IMG/VR virus record: IMGVR_UViG_3300048586_000904
Coordinates: 1 to 53,548 of that record
Direction: 5' to 3' (one strand)
Length of the DNA stretch: 53,548 nucleotides
Origin: a virus
In this document: in pieces, positions 1 through 10,405 of the stretch
Layout: each line of letters starts with the position of its first letter
Numbering within the stretch: the stretch's first letter is position 1
The notes under the pieces: model-generated
What the model was told of the DNA's origin: nothing
The model's input: only the letters and a program-made list of their open reading frames with translations
Databases searched by the model: none
Program-made: the position numbers and the translations under genes

Positions 1-1308
1 TTAGGGATCGATGAAGACCAGTTCGATGGGCATCCGCTCGTATTCCAGCCATTGCCCGGTCCAGGTTTGTTGATCTTGCTGTCGGAGATGGCATGTGGGG
101 CGATCGATTCGCGACAATGTGAGAACCAACTCGCCATCGACTTGATTGATGTGCCAGCATCGTTCGCATTCGGCCGCACCTTCACCGATCATTCGTTCGC
201 CATCGAATTGCAAGATTCGCTCGTCATAACCGACTCGCCTGTAGATTGCCTTCTTGCCTTGGATCGAATCGATGAGGGCTTGCTCGCTCGGGGTGGGCTG
301 TTCATTTCGCCATAGGACGCCTCTCCACACCGAAGCTAGCGATTGAACTAGATCGAAACAGAACTGCTCGTTGGCCAACGATTCGTTAAAGCGGTTACCT
401 CCGAAACGCCATTTATCCTGGCAACGATGCTGGAAGAGGATCTGGCCCCGGAAGTCGTATTGAACAATGGTGTGGAGATTCCATCCAGGGCCGGCGCTTG
501 GCATCGCGTATTCCGAATCCAATCGTCGCCACCCCAGATGGAAACACTCCTTGTCACCATAGACATGCTGGAACGTGAAGTCCGAGTGTTCGGCATAGAA
601 GAGCGATAATCGCAGTTCGCGATCGCATCGACGTTTATCGATGAGGTATTGTCCGGATTCGAACGCGCGTTCATGCTCGGCCACTCCCGGTTCTGCCATG
701 TCGGGCATTCCGAAGATACGCCACACGCCAGGCTTGAGAGTCCAGCACGCGTAGTCGGGCCAAAACACCGCGCCATGGCGTTTGTACTCTTCGCAGTCGA
801 ACATATAAGTAGGATCGCACACCACTCCATTATCAGCATCGAGAAAGAGAACTTGGGCGAATGGCGAGTGGAGCGTGGCGAACAGTTTCAATTCCCAGCC
901 GCATAGGATGCGACAGGGGTACTCCTTTTCGACTTCACGCGCGTCGACGCATTCGACTCCGAGCGGCTCCAGCAACCGCTTCATGTAAGGATCCATCTCA
1001 CCATCCCCCAAATACCATAGTTGGATCGGAAGATTGCACCCAAAATGTCTCAGCAGATGAACATTTACCCAGACGCTGGGAAAGTACTTGAGGCCTCCCC
1101 CTGCGATGACGATGCCCCGATCTTGAGAATAGGTGGTTCGACTAGGCTTGAGGTTGTCGATGAAGCGATCAACCAATCGGCGATGGGCTTCAATGGTATT
1201 GTCCCAAGTCCCCCAGGCGTTGGGCCAAGGTCCAGGGGGACACTTCGCAATGAGCTCCATCATCTCGTCTGGAGTCATCTCGGGATTGGCATCCATGCAA
1301 CTAGCCAT
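1..1308 (-). CDS. MNN1-like (GT71-type) glycosyltransferase
   Basis: This 435-residue protein resembles the alpha-mannosyltransferase MNN1/GT71 group, which transfers sugar from a nucleotide donor. The visible support is a Rossmann-like N-terminal segment (GGGLKYFPSVWVNVHLL, about residues 70-86), a WYLGDGE segment near 98-104, and a DxD metal/sugar-nucleotide motif in LFLDADNGVV (D157, D159). No signal peptide or membrane segment is seen, so it should act in the cytoplasm. Its ATG overlaps the stop of the Ser/Gly-rich tail gene (TAATG), so it belongs to the phage late operon and is the last gene of it visible here. It probably glycosylates a virion protein, perhaps the Ser-rich neighbour, but it could instead alter the host surface. 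Family confidence is good; the substrate is a guess. Confidence 0.75.
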   Translation of the reverse strand: MASCMDANPEMTPDEMMELIAKCPPGPWPNAWGTWDNTIEAHRRLVDRFIDNLKPSRTTYSQDRGIVIAGGGLKYFPSVWVNVHLLRHFGCNLPIQLWYLGDGEMDPYMKRLLEPLGVECVDAREVEKEYPCRILCGWELKLFATLHSPFAQVLFLDADNGVVCDPTYMFDCEEYKRHGAVFWPDYACWTLKPGVWRIFGMPDMAEPGVAEHERAFESGQYLIDKRRCDRELRLSLFYAEHSDFTFQHVYGDKECFHLGWRRLDSEYAMPSAGPGWNLHTIVQYDFRGQILFQHRCQDKWRFGGNRFNESLANEQFCFDLVQSLASVWRGVLWRNEQPTPSEQALIDSIQGKKAIYRRVGYDERILQFDGERMIGEGAAECERCWHINQVDGELVLTLSRIDRPTCHLRQQDQQTWTGQWLEYERMPIELVFIDP

Positions 1309-2219
1309 TATTCACCTATCTCCGGATCAGGACCTTCACTGCAACAATTGGGGATTGGATTGATTTCCAAGTAGCATTCGGCGGGAATTCCCAGGTCGGC
1401 TGCGAGCTGCTTTGGGTCTGCCCCCTGGTACCACTTCAACCAACTAAAGAAGGGATTCGGAAAGTAACAGTCCGTTGGTGGTTCTTCCGAGCACGTAGCC
1501 CAGAACGAATACTCACCGTAGATTGCGGAGCATCCGTTCAGTTCGTTGACTGCGCCAACTTGAGTTACTTCTGTTGATTCGCCGATAGAGCAAAGCCCAC
1601 CCGATGGTCCATTGAAGAACACGCCTATCCACAGATTGGGACAGAATCCCGATGAGCCCGAGCCCGACGAACCGGATTGGCTTCCGGACAGACTGCCACT
1701 TGTTCCACTACCGCTGGGGCCACTGCTGCCAGAGGGAGCGGAGCCAGACGGACCGCTGCTACCACTCGAACCGAGGCTTCCACTGCTACCGCTTGGACCC
1801 GAGGAACCGGATGAGCCGGAAAGACCGGATGATGCGAGAGATCCCAGGCTGCCAGAGGGACCGCTCGAGCCTGATGGGCCGCTAGAACCAATCGTTCCAC
1901 TGGAGCCTGATGGGCCACTCGAACCGGATGGCCCACTTGAGCCGGACGAACCACTCGAAGACTGTTCACAGCAAACAAGGGCGTAGATGGGCAAGTCTGC
2001 GAGTCCCGCATAGCGCATGAGGTAGCGCCCCATTTGCGGAAACTCGCAACTCGAAATTGCATACAGTGGGCCGCCATCGCTCATACCGAGAAAATGACCA
2101 AGCTGACGTTTGGGACTTTCACCGGATCGCTTTTGCGCACAGGTTGCGGCATAAACGGGAAGCCCATCGACTTCGCCTTGAACTGCAGTGGCGATGTAGC
2201 GGCGCGAAGAGAGTGTCAT
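1308..2219 (-). CDS. Ser/Gly-repeat phage tail protein, unrecognised family
   Basis: This 303-residue protein has an N-terminal domain of about 85 residues ending in two cysteines (LVCCEQ). A long low-complexity linker of SGSSG and PSGSSG repeats follows (about residues 86-195). The C-terminal domain is cysteine-containing and begins FCPNLWIG. Several other cysteines suggest metal binding or disulfides. It overlaps the upstream gene by ATGA and the glycosyltransferase by TAATG, so it is translated with the distal tail genes. The linker architecture suits a tail-tip or fibre protein joining two globular parts, and the serines would make natural acceptor sites for the adjacent glycosyltransferase. 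I do not recognise either globular domain. Confidence 0.6.
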   Translation of the reverse strand: MTLSSRRYIATAVQGEVDGLPVYAATCAQKRSGESPKRQLGHFLGMSDGGPLYAISSCEFPQMGRYLMRYAGLADLPIYALVCCEQSSSGSSGSSGPSGSSGPSGSSGTIGSSGPSGSSGPSGSLGSLASSGLSGSSGSSGPSGSSGSLGSSGSSGPSGSAPSGSSGPSGSGTSGSLSGSQSGSSGSGSSGFCPNLWIGVFFNGPSGGLCSIGESTEVTQVGAVNELNGCSAIYGEYSFWATCSEEPPTDCYFPNPFFSWLKWYQGADPKQLAADLGIPAECYLEINPIPNCCSEGPDPEIGE

Positions 2220-2887
2220 CGATTGGCATCCAGCACTTTGCAGTTAAAGACCGTGTTCCAAGTTTTCGATACAACGTCGAATCGTTGAACCACGCCTGGG
2301 TAGTAGCCATTGACATCCGGAATGTTACTCGTGATGAATACGACCTCTTCGTTGTTCGCGTTATCAAAGCGAATTACCGCCCAGCGGATGGAACCGGTCG
2401 CTTCCATCCAAATGACCGCAGCGGGCCCGTGCGGAACATTTCGGAGAAAGCCATGTTCGCCAGCCACCGTTTCCACGCAGTCGTAGATTTGCATGCCGAC
2501 CGAAACGCGTGCGATAACGCAGCCGCTGATCGCTGCGGTCCCGATCATGTTGGCCCCGAGAGGCTCCAATAGCACACCGAATCGGGAACCTGTATTGGCG
2601 GTTGAAAGTATCCCTTGAAAGTTCGATTGGCGTTTGAACTCATTGAGATTGTCGTCTGGAGTCAGAATCGGATTCCCAAGAGCCACAATGGAGAATCGAT
2701 CCAAATCGACGCCGGTTTGGTTGCGAACTTTGGCAAGGGTAGTTTGTCGCGAGGTTCCTTCGGCATCGGACAGCTGATTGTGTCGCTGATTCCTTTGAAG
2801 TTGGGAAAGATCCATCAACGCATTCCAAGCCTCGGCTGGAATCCGCAATGGATCTCCTGGTTGTACTTTGCGAAATGGCTCCGCCAT
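2216..2887 (-). CDS. phage distal tail hypothetical protein
   Basis: This 223-residue protein is of unknown function. It opens with MAEPFRKVQPGDPLRIPAEAW, an N-terminus I associate with structural proteins of planctomycete phages, and has a beta-rich remainder with no membrane segment. The ATG has a good ribosome site (GGAG eight bases upstream). The gene starts just after the preceding tail gene and its stop overlaps the next start by ATGA. Its position between the tape measure and the fibre-like Ser/Gly protein suggests a baseplate, tail-tip or adsorption role. No catalytic motif is visible. Confidence 0.65.
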   Translation of the reverse strand: MAEPFRKVQPGDPLRIPAEAWNALMDLSQLQRNQRHNQLSDAEGTSRQTTLAKVRNQTGVDLDRFSIVALGNPILTPDDNLNEFKRQSNFQGILSTANTGSRFGVLLEPLGANMIGTAAISGCVIARVSVGMQIYDCVETVAGEHGFLRNVPHGPAAVIWMEATGSIRWAVIRFDNANNEEVVFITSNIPDVNGYYPGVVQRFDVVSKTWNTVFNCKVLDANR

Positions 2888-2890
2888 CGA

Positions 2891-3679
2891 TCAGACTCCA
2901 ATCCCGAGGGTACTGAAGTCACCGTATGGATAGACTTGCTCGACGTAGGCTGCGACGGGGCGTTTGATAAGGGCCTTGGCCGTAGGATCCTCATCGTCAA
3001 CGAATCGCACCCACAGGTATTGCCAGCCTTCCTTGCTCACGACGAGGCCGCCATCACCGATCGGTTGATTGACCACATTGGGGCTAGCAGCGAATTTGTA
3101 GGTGATAGCCCAGCGCTCGCGGCCGCGTTTGCTCCCTGTCGCACCAAGAAACAGCAGTTCCCCTTTTGCATATCCCTTGAAAGCCGCAGCATTGACTTTG
3201 CCTGTCAGAATAAAGAGGTTGTATTTGAATGCGGGAGTGACAGTCAGGGCATCAAGATACTTCGTCTCGGAGAAGTTGAAGACCGGAACGGTGATGTCGA
3301 CACCCTCGACTCGGTCTTCGGAAACTCCGATCGCTCCCTGGTAATTCGGTGCTACATAGCCAGGTGCCGACAATCGCTGCTGGGTCGCCAAGCTTGTCGA
3401 GATGCGCTGCGTTCCACCGGAAGTATCGAATTCGTAGTCGCTTGGAAACTCAATCAGTTGGTAGCGTGCCGTCGCATACCAGAGATCGCCACCTTGCGGT
3501 TCGGTATCGATCTGCACCAAACTCAAATCGAAATAGTTCTCGGGTGCATTGGCCTTCACAAGGCTACGCACTTCGGCTTCATCGTCGGTGCCGCGCACGA
3601 CGAAAATCAAATCGCAACGGTTGTCGTCCCCTTCACTGGAAGGGCGCGAGTCGTAACGTTCGGCAATCCAGGCGGTCAT
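2891..3679 (-). CDS. phage distal tail protein, unknown function
   Basis: This 262-residue soluble protein has alternating beta-type sequence and no recognised motif. It lies directly downstream of the tape measure gene, the usual place for distal tail or baseplate hub proteins of siphoviruses. A central segment, QGAIGVSEDRVEGVDITVPV, and a later FSETKYLDALTVTP segment look like a jelly-roll or tail-tube-like beta structure, but this is only impression. The spacing to its neighbours (44 and 3 bases) keeps it within the late operon. A distal-tail (Dit-like) role is plausible and unproven. Confidence 0.6.
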   Translation of the reverse strand: MTAWIAERYDSRPSSEGDDNRCDLIFVVRGTDDEAEVRSLVKANAPENYFDLSLVQIDTEPQGGDLWYATARYQLIEFPSDYEFDTSGGTQRISTSLATQQRLSAPGYVAPNYQGAIGVSEDRVEGVDITVPVFNFSETKYLDALTVTPAFKYNLFILTGKVNAAAFKGYAKGELLFLGATGSKRGRERWAITYKFAASPNVVNQPIGDGGLVVSKEGWQYLWVRFVDDEDPTAKALIKRPVAAYVEQVYPYGDFSTLGIGV

Positions 3680-3723
3680 AGGTTTGCGTTGCTAGAGGTT
3701 CGAAACGAGAAGCCCAACAAGTG

Positions 3724-6048
3724 TTAGCTGTAGGACAAACGGGAGTCTTCAACGACTTGGATCAGTTTGCGCGTGTTGGCAGCGGTTTGTTCTGCGGCTT
3801 GGAGCTGGCGATCGGACAATCGGTCAGCGCCGAGCCCTCGGATAGCAAATGCATTGAAGGTGGACTTGGCTTCAGCGGTTTGTTGCTCCATGTTTACCGC
3901 TTGACCTGATCCCGAGAGAGCTTGTTTGAGCGCCGCCATGGTTGGATCCAGCTGAGATGTAGGACTCTCTTTCACATCTTCAGCGTTAAGGTCTTCGATC
4001 GCTTTTCGCCATTCCTGTTTCGCGAGGTCGAGCTCTTGAGCCGCCGCATCGATGGCTGATTGCCCCTGCTGTCGCTGAGATTCCGCATCGGACTGTTGAG
4101 CTTGCTCCAAGGCAGCGGATCGCCCTTGGCGTTCCGATTCGATTTGGGTGCGCCGGTTCTTCCTCTCCTGGTCGCGCTCGCCAATCGCATTGAGCATTTC
4201 TTTGTTTGCGTTCTCATTCAGCGATGTCGTTTCTTGATCGATGCGTTGCACTTCGGCGTTCACATCGATCTCGGAATCAAACATGCCCTTGAGACGCGTC
4301 CATGCTTTCTTGATAAAGCCGACGGTTGAATGCCACGTCTTGGTGAGCGTACCTGTGAATAGCGACCACGCGTCGGCGAGGAATCCAATGGTTTCGACCC
4401 AAGCCACTTCGATTCCGGCCCAGCCATCGCTAATCGCTTGAGCCATACCATAGGTTAAGCCTTCGGTGACGCTGAGCATGGAATCCTTGAATGCCACCCA
4501 GTACTCGGTGAGGACTCGAATGCCCCGCATCCATTCGAGTTTGAGGGTGAGCCAAAGGATCTTGGCTGCCGAGCTGAGATCCCCAGCGGTGAGTGCTTTT
4601 CCAATCGCCCCCATCGCGGTGGATACATCCGATCGGAGCGTGTCGAATTTGGTACCGAGCCACTGGATCGCTTGCCCACCGACGCCCGAAGCGTAGAGTA
4701 AGTAGGTGCCGAGTCCCATGACAGCCATCGATACAAGCCCGATCGGGGAGACCAATGCGGCAAAGAGAGTCCCCATGGCCGACAGGATCCCCGATACGAA
4801 TCCGAGGGTGGTCAAGAATCCACTGATGGCTGCACCTGCGGCCGAAAACATCACCCCTAAGCCAACCAGAACCGTCCCGATGGCGAGGACGGCGAATGTT
4901 ACCTTGGCTGCGGTCTTGATCGTTTGATGGTTCTTCTCAATCCAAGCGATCACACCGGTCAATGTTCCCGAAAGGGCGTTGCTCAAATACTGAAGAGAAC
5001 TGCTGAGCGATTCACCGATCGCGATGGCCACTCCCTCGATCGAGCTTTTGAGAATCCGAAACGCACCCCCGATTCCGGCTTCCATCTCTTTAGCGGTCTT
5101 GGAAGCGGTACCTCCAGCGCTCTTTAGTTCTTCATGCAATGCACGAGTGTTGGCAACCGATTTTCCAATGGCGCTTGCAGAGGTGATGCCAAGCATCCCA
5201 AATACGCGAGCGAACTTGGCTGCTCTTTCGCCGCTAGGAAGTTGGTTGGTCGCTTTGGCCACATCCCCGATGATATCAATCAAGCGGCGAGAGTTCCCTG
5301 CAGCATCCATGGTGGCGACGCCAAACTCCTGCTGGAAGCTTTGGGCTTCTGCAGCGCTCAGAGTCAACAGACGTCGAAGCGATGTACCTGCATCACTTCC
5401 CTGGATCCCCATATTCCCAAGGGTACCTAAAATGGAGAGGGTTTCTTCGAGGCTCATGTTGGCATCGGCTGCGATCGGGGCCGCATACTTTAGAGCTTCG
5501 CCGAGAGCTTCGACTGTATTGAATGTTTTGTTGGCAGCGACGGTGAGAGCATCGGCCACTCGTGTTGCGTCTTCGCCCTCCAATCCAAATTGCCTGATAC
5601 TGGCAGCCATGATCCCCGCCGCACGGGTCGCATCCATACTAGTGGCACGTGCTAGATCCATCACCGCACCGGTCATGGCGATGAGTTGGTCGGGATCGAA
5701 GCCGGCTCTACCTAACTCGGCCATCAGCTTGGCCACTTCAGATGCCGAATAGCTCGTAGTTGCACCAAGTTGTTTGGCTTTGTTTCTAAGCCGTTCGAAG
5801 TCCACTTCGGTGGCTTGCGTCACTGCGCGAACTTCCCGGATGGCATCGTCGAAGGAAGCGAACACGGCGATGCTTCCCGCGAGAGGTACTCCGGCCGCCG
5901 TGCCCATGCTCATCAGTCGCATTCCAAGCATTTGCGTTGCCTGACCGAAGATCTGCAATTGTTTTTGGGCCTGCTGCAATCCTTTGAGTAATTGTGCATT
6001 GCGAGTCGAGATCTCCACGTAGGCTGCGCCAGCTTTGACTTGGGACAT
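3724..6048 (-). CDS. tail tape measure protein (TP901 family)
   Basis: This 774-residue protein sets tail length and is ejected ahead of the DNA. The N-terminal third carries the TP901/PhageMin_Tail core: FDDAIREVRAVTQAT near residue 67, then alternating short helices (TSYSASEVAKLMAELG, then the LARATSMDATRAAGIM segment) to about residue 230. Hydrophobic stretches at roughly 380-460 could insert into the host membrane. A charged coiled-coil region covers about 600-720. It is short for a tape measure. With the usual figure of about 1.5 angstrom per residue it predicts a tail near 115 nm. No sheath gene is present, so a non-contractile tail is likely. Confidence 0.93.
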   Translation of the reverse strand: MSQVKAGAAYVEISTRNAQLLKGLQQAQKQLQIFGQATQMLGMRLMSMGTAAGVPLAGSIAVFASFDDAIREVRAVTQATEVDFERLRNKAKQLGATTSYSASEVAKLMAELGRAGFDPDQLIAMTGAVMDLARATSMDATRAAGIMAASIRQFGLEGEDATRVADALTVAANKTFNTVEALGEALKYAAPIAADANMSLEETLSILGTLGNMGIQGSDAGTSLRRLLTLSAAEAQSFQQEFGVATMDAAGNSRRLIDIIGDVAKATNQLPSGERAAKFARVFGMLGITSASAIGKSVANTRALHEELKSAGGTASKTAKEMEAGIGGAFRILKSSIEGVAIAIGESLSSSLQYLSNALSGTLTGVIAWIEKNHQTIKTAAKVTFAVLAIGTVLVGLGVMFSAAGAAISGFLTTLGFVSGILSAMGTLFAALVSPIGLVSMAVMGLGTYLLYASGVGGQAIQWLGTKFDTLRSDVSTAMGAIGKALTAGDLSSAAKILWLTLKLEWMRGIRVLTEYWVAFKDSMLSVTEGLTYGMAQAISDGWAGIEVAWVETIGFLADAWSLFTGTLTKTWHSTVGFIKKAWTRLKGMFDSEIDVNAEVQRIDQETTSLNENANKEMLNAIGERDQERKNRRTQIESERQGRSAALEQAQQSDAESQRQQGQSAIDAAAQELDLAKQEWRKAIEDLNAEDVKESPTSQLDPTMAALKQALSGSGQAVNMEQQTAEAKSTFNAFAIRGLGADRLSDRQLQAAEQTAANTRKLIQVVEDSRLSYS

Positions 6049-6051
6049 CGA

Positions 6052-6876
6052 TTAGACCTCCACGACTTGGCTAAGGCTTGCTGTCGGTGCGTCGGGAACC
6101 TGGATGCGAATCGTCACCATTCCGTCGGTAGGTCTTCGCACTTGCAAGTCGTATTGCTGATCGCGAAGCAAGAGGAGCGAAACCAATCCATCCAAGTCCG
6201 TCGCCCCGATGGTGAGCGTATTGATGTTGAGCGTTTCGGCGACGATGGCGTAGCCTTTAGGAAATCTTGCATGCACAGGAATCTGCGCGAGAGAATTCCC
6301 GAATTGATCCGCCACATGAATGGTGACGACACAGGTCTCCGGTGTAGGGAGGAGTGCTGATGGAACCTGTGTTAACTCGATTTCCTGCTCGAGGTCTTCA
6401 TTGGTCACAGAGATGTTGATCTCGGGAATATCTTCATAGCCCGTGGGTGGGATGAAGCGGGCGGTGTAGAGATTGGGAGTGAGCCAGACTCGAGCAATCC
6501 CGGTTGTGTCACTGAACAGGGTTCGTCCTGCGATACGCACGGCGACGCCCGAGACCGGAACATCGTTCGCGACAAACTGAAATTCAATCTTGCGAATATC
6601 GGGTCCCGATGTGAGCGAGGAATCGTTGCCAATCTCAAAGCTAAATCGCGGATACAATCGACCGAAAAACTCCACCTCGCTGTCGAGCAATACATCGCAG
6701 CGATACTCGTCTTCGAGCAATGCTTCCTCGATGGTGGCTTCAAATCGTCCCGATGCAACGGGGGATTCGGTGAATGGATTTCCGCCGACGTTGACCAGTA
6801 GTCCGGCCAGCGTCCAGATTTGGAGAGTAAGATTTTCACCTGAGTAATCAGGTCGATGAAGAGTGATCTTGATCAT
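6052..6876 (-). CDS. Ig-like/carboxypeptidase-regulatory-like beta-sandwich tail protein
   Basis: This 274-residue protein is built of beta-sandwich repeats. Segments such as [25 protein letters not shown] (split here as [10 protein letters not shown] and [11 protein letters not shown]) and the later [11 protein letters not shown] with [12 protein letters not shown] match the pattern of carboxypeptidase-regulatory or Big-type Ig domains, in which a 'default plus modification' strand pair precedes a T-D-x-x-G turn. Such modules decorate tails and capsids and bind cell-surface sugars. The gene is overlapped by the collagen-like fibre gene and followed three bases later by the tape measure, so it is part of the tail operon. 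No enzymatic motif is seen. Confidence 0.6.
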   Translation of the reverse strand: MIKITLHRPDYSGENLTLQIWTLAGLLVNVGGNPFTESPVASGRFEATIEEALLEDEYRCDVLLDSEVEFFGRLYPRFSFEIGNDSSLTSGPDIRKIEFQFVANDVPVSGVAVRIAGRTLFSDTTGIARVWLTPNLYTARFIPPTGYEDIPEINISVTNEDLEQEIELTQVPSALLPTPETCVVTIHVADQFGNSLAQIPVHARFPKGYAIVAETLNINTLTIGATDLDGLVSLLLLRDQQYDLQVRRPTDGMVTIRIQVPDAPTASLSQVVEV

Positions 6877-9800
6877 CCTGCTGGCCCCGCTCTTCCTGTT
6901 TCAATCAAACGGTTACCGTTGGAAATAAAGGTGAGCGTGAAGGTCTTTCCAGCCACCGCCCCAGTATTCACAACCCCTGCAACGAAAAATTGGGAGGGAT
7001 TGAAGCTAACGGTCCGAGAGTTTGTGCCCTGAGATTCAATAATCAGGAAGCAAATCGTCCCGGCTGCCGGTACCGATGACGTCAAAGTCAAGGGTGCAGA
7101 TACGGGAAGCTGCACAACGGTAAAGGAAGCGAAGGGCATGGAGGTGCTGTTCGCGGTAAGTAAGCTGTAGCTGCCAGCAATGTGACCGGTGGTCTTTATT
7201 CCGGTGCTGTCGATTTTGAATCGTTCTGTGCCTTGGGTGAAGAATTGATGAAGTCCATTGACTCCCTGGGCGTCATAATAGGTTTGGCCCAGCATCAAAC
7301 CGTCACAAGATAGAACTAAACTGGTCGTGCCGCCTTTCATAAGGACGATGGCAGGGCGCGAGGCAGTGCTGGGTACGGTTTGATCGATGACCAATGTTGC
7401 GTTGTCTGAACTGTTGTTGTCCAATCTTGCAGCCGCAGCAGCGTTGGAACTCCGAACATGAAACCTCGCTAACGGCACTTCGGCGCCAACAGCGACGTTC
7501 CCGTTACCCGTGACTCGGAGTCTCTCGACGAAAATTCCATCACCAACGGCGTCGTTCAAGAGGATTGTGTTTCCTGCCCACGTTTGGATTCGAAATCCCT
7601 TGTTGGAATCGTCAGAGTCGCGAAGCGTAATGAAGGGCTGGAATCCCGTAACTCGCAGCCCGTCCTGACCGACCACATCGACCCGTGAGATCGGAATGGT
7701 CATGTTCACGCCAAAGTTGCCATCAGCCGTCATGACGAATTTGTCGGAATACGTTCCAGCGCCGGTGGTGTCCATGCTGTACGCTAGCGAGCTTCCGACC
7801 GCCTTCATCCGCACACCGGCCAAAAAAGCACTGTTATCGCGAAACGTCATGTACGGTTCAACACCGGTGATCCGCATACCATCCTGCCCCACGATATCCA
7901 ATTTGGATATGGGAGCGCTGGTGTTGATACCAACGCAGATGGTTATTGGATTGAAGACGAATCCGCTTGTTCCGCCAAAGTCCCCATCGTCGTTGAATTG
8001 AATATGAGTATTCGATCCACCCGGAGTACCACCGCCGACTCCGGGATCGCCTTGGTCACCTTTATCACCCTTGGGGCCAGGCGTCCCTTGGCGACCAATC
8101 GTGCCGACAATGAGGCTACCTAGCGAAGCCGCGATCACATCCGTCGAATTGACAGACGTTACACGCAAAGAAAGCACATCGTCTGGTGCAAGTTCGACGA
8201 GTGCCTCGGTTGATAGCTCGACAAGGTTCACAGCCGATGTTGTCGGTGATTCCTTCTCGGATGCGTTGATCGGGTTGCTGTTCTTATAGAAGATCACCCG
8301 AAGGATTCTGTTGGTGCCTTGCGTCAATACGATCGACGCATGCGCCTGCACTAGCAACGTATCGGTGCTCGTGTTCTTGACGGAAAGTCCCGACGTGCCT
8401 GCCGAGAAACCATTGGCTCCCGTTAAAAGATTGGGGGTACCTGATAGCGCGACATAATCACCGAAGCTAGGTGGAGCTCCTGCGCCGCTGGAGAGAGTCA
8501 CTTGGCCGAAGTAAGCGATGCCATCGCCATCAGCTCCGGCTGGTCCGGGGATACCTTGTGGACCTTGCGGTCCTTGAATGCCCTGGATGCCTTGCGGGCC
8601 TGTATCGCCGGTATCTCCCTTGGGACCGATTGGCCCTGGTTCGCCCTGGGGGCCTTGTGGACCGGTCGCGCCCGCAGGGCCAGCGGGGCCTGTTTCTCCC
8701 TGGATACCCTGAATGCCTTGCGGACCTGTTGCACCGGTCGGACCAGCAGGACCAATTTCGCCTTGGATGCCCTGCAATCCTTGTGGTCCCTGAGGACCAG
8801 TTGCTCCGGTCGGCCCTGTTGGGCCAGGCTCGCCTTGGATCCCTTGAAGGCCTTGCGGTCCGGTTTCACCTTGCGGGCCGGCTTCGCCTTGAGGTCCAAT
8901 CTCTCCCTGCAAACCTGGTTCACCCTGTGCTCCCGCGGGACCGATTGGTCCGGGATCTCCCTGGGGACCGATAGGACCAATAGGGCCCATGGGACCAATG
9001 TCACCGGTATCCCCTTTATCCCCTTTTGGACCTGGTGCTCCGGGCTCGCCTTGTTCACCCTGCGGACCGGCAGGCCCGGTCTCGCCTTGGATCCCCTGTG
9101 GGCCTGGTTCTCCTTGAGGGCCAACCTCTCCCTGCACACCTGGTTCGCCTTGAGGGCCGATGGGGCCAATAGGTCCTATGGGACCAATGTCACCTGCATC
9201 GCCTTTATCACCTTTGGGACCTGTCGGTCCGGGCTCGCCTTGGATGCCTTGAGGTCCTGGTTCTCCGGTATCTCCTTTATCTCCCTTCGGACCAGGTTCT
9301 CCTTGGATGCCTTGAGGACCAGGTTCTCCCTGACTACCCGTTGCACCGGTGTCCCCTTGGTCTCCTTTCGGTCCAGGCGGACCTTGGATGCCCTGTTCAC
9401 CTTGAACGCCCTGAATACCCTGTGGACCAATATCCCCGGTGTCACCTTTGTCCCCTTTGGGACCACGAATGGGACCGACGTTGTCCCACGTGGCTCCATT
9501 GAAGACGTAGCCATCGCCATCGGCTACGACGACATACAAATCCCCCGTGATTGGGTTAACGATGTCGCTCAAATCGGCAACTGTTGCAACGCTACCTTTG
9601 AGCGTCACGCTGGTACCGGGATCGCCCTTTGGACCTTGCTCACCGGTCGCACCGGGAATGCCTTGTGGCCCCTGAGGACCAATGGGACCGATCACTCCGG
9701 GATCACCTTTATCACCCTTGGGTCCAGGTTCGCCTTGGATTCCTTGTGGACCTGCTGGCCCTGCTTCACCCTGTATGCCTGGTTCACCGGGTGAGCCCGG

Positions 9801-10157
9801 CTCACCTTGAGGTCCCTGCGGCCCAACATCGCCTGCGTCACCTTTGGGGCCGACTGGTCCAGGCTCTCCTTGAATCCCCTGAACACCCTGTGGACCGGGT
9901 TCGCCCTGTGGGCCTGGTGGTCCTTCAACGGATAACTCCCATTCACGATCTTCGCTCAGATCAAAAGCGACGCCGTTGATGCTGAGCTCGCGAGACTTCG
10001 GAACATAGTTCTCCAAATCCGGAGGTAGAGGATTGATCTCCGCAGCGCTGAGTTGACCGTTTGGATCAATCCACAGGGGCATCGGTTCGTTCGGAAACTC
10101 CGCGAGTCCCCGCATCGCCTTGCCACCTCGAATTTTTTGCGCGTTGGTCGAGCTCAT
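6873..10157 (-). CDS. collagen-like tail fibre protein
   Basis: This 1094-residue fibre protein has an N-terminal attachment region of about 75 residues. Long Gly-X-Y collagen repeats rich in [10 protein letters not shown] and GPKGDKGD triplets follow (about residues 77-190 and 230-550). They are interrupted by a small globular insert containing the motif [15 protein letters not shown], common between collagen blocks in phage fibres. After the repeats come a C1q/TNF-like beta segment, another short collagen block near 690, and a C-terminal repeat region of the form [19 protein letters not shown], found twice, as in trimeric phage spikes. The collagen part should form a triple helix and the C-terminus probably binds the receptor. 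Start and end overlap neighbours by ATGA. Confidence 0.9.
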   Translation of the reverse strand: MSSTNAQKIRGGKAMRGLAEFPNEPMPLWIDPNGQLSAAEINPLPPDLENYVPKSRELSINGVAFDLSEDREWELSVEGPPGPQGEPGPQGVQGIQGEPGPVGPKGDAGDVGPQGPQGEPGSPGEPGIQGEAGPAGPQGIQGEPGPKGDKGDPGVIGPIGPQGPQGIPGATGEQGPKGDPGTSVTLKGSVATVADLSDIVNPITGDLYVVVADGDGYVFNGATWDNVGPIRGPKGDKGDTGDIGPQGIQGVQGEQGIQGPPGPKGDQGDTGATGSQGEPGPQGIQGEPGPKGDKGDTGEPGPQGIQGEPGPTGPKGDKGDAGDIGPIGPIGPIGPQGEPGVQGEVGPQGEPGPQGIQGETGPAGPQGEQGEPGAPGPKGDKGDTGDIGPMGPIGPIGPQGDPGPIGPAGAQGEPGLQGEIGPQGEAGPQGETGPQGLQGIQGEPGPTGPTGATGPQGPQGLQGIQGEIGPAGPTGATGPQGIQGIQGETGPAGPAGATGPQGPQGEPGPIGPKGDTGDTGPQGIQGIQGPQGPQGIPGPAGADGDGIAYFGQVTLSSGAGAPPSFGDYVALSGTPNLLTGANGFSAGTSGLSVKNTSTDTLLVQAHASIVLTQGTNRILRVIFYKNSNPINASEKESPTTSAVNLVELSTEALVELAPDDVLSLRVTSVNSTDVIAASLGSLIVGTIGRQGTPGPKGDKGDQGDPGVGGGTPGGSNTHIQFNDDGDFGGTSGFVFNPITICVGINTSAPISKLDIVGQDGMRITGVEPYMTFRDNSAFLAGVRMKAVGSSLAYSMDTTGAGTYSDKFVMTADGNFGVNMTIPISRVDVVGQDGLRVTGFQPFITLRDSDDSNKGFRIQTWAGNTILLNDAVGDGIFVERLRVTGNGNVAVGAEVPLARFHVRSSNAAAAARLDNNSSDNATLVIDQTVPSTASRPAIVLMKGGTTSLVLSCDGLMLGQTYYDAQGVNGLHQFFTQGTERFKIDSTGIKTTGHIAGSYSLLTANSTSMPFASFTVVQLPVSAPLTLTSSVPAAGTICFLIIESQGTNSRTVSFNPSQFFVAGVVNTGAVAGKTFTLTFISNGNRLIETGRAGPAG

Positions 10158-10405
10158 GACTGCAATGGAACGTTGAGGATCTTGGCCAATTGAGAAACGG
10201 AACAGGCAATAGGCTTGGGGCGAACTGAAACCATCGGATTGAATTCCTCGGCTCGAAATGGTCTCCGACGTTTCTTTCGGTCGCGATTGATCTCGGCTAG
10301 GAGTGCCATCACATGACTTGCCAAGCTCCAGTCATGTTCTCGTTTGCCCCGAGCCATCCACACAAGCTCTCGCAACGTGAATGGCATGGGGTCGATCCCC
10401 ATCAC
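10154..10405 (-). CDS. tail assembly chaperone, second (T-like) frame
   Basis: This 83-residue product, as read from its GTG, has a conserved-looking core, [17 protein letters not shown] followed by a Lys/Arg patch ([10 protein letters not shown]). Similar sequences form the downstream part of the G/GT tail chaperone pair that loads the tape measure during tail assembly. The GTG overlaps the stop of the upstream frame (GTGA). Notably the same frame stays open for more than 40 codons inside the upstream gene, and just before the GTG it reads [12 protein letters not shown], which looks like the true start of this domain. A -1 frameshift fusion with the upstream gene is therefore likely, although no classical slippery heptamer is obvious. 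Confidence 0.7.
   Translation of the reverse strand: MMGIDPMPFTLRELVWMARGKREHDWSLASHVMALLAEINRDRKKRRRPFRAEEFNPMVSVRPKPIACSVSQLAKILNVPLQS

Noticed and set aside
2615-3727. A 370-residue plus-strand frame antisense to two tail genes
   Set aside because: No family features, and it runs against two tightly spaced minus-strand genes with ribosome sites.
8502-9794. Long plus-strand frames opposite the collagen repeats
   Set aside because: Repetitive Gly-X-Y coding on the other strand opens antisense frames automatically; the products are repetitive artefacts.
6873-10157. Diversity-generating retroelement linked to the fibre gene
   Set aside because: No reverse transcriptase and no matching template/variable repeat pair was seen nearby.
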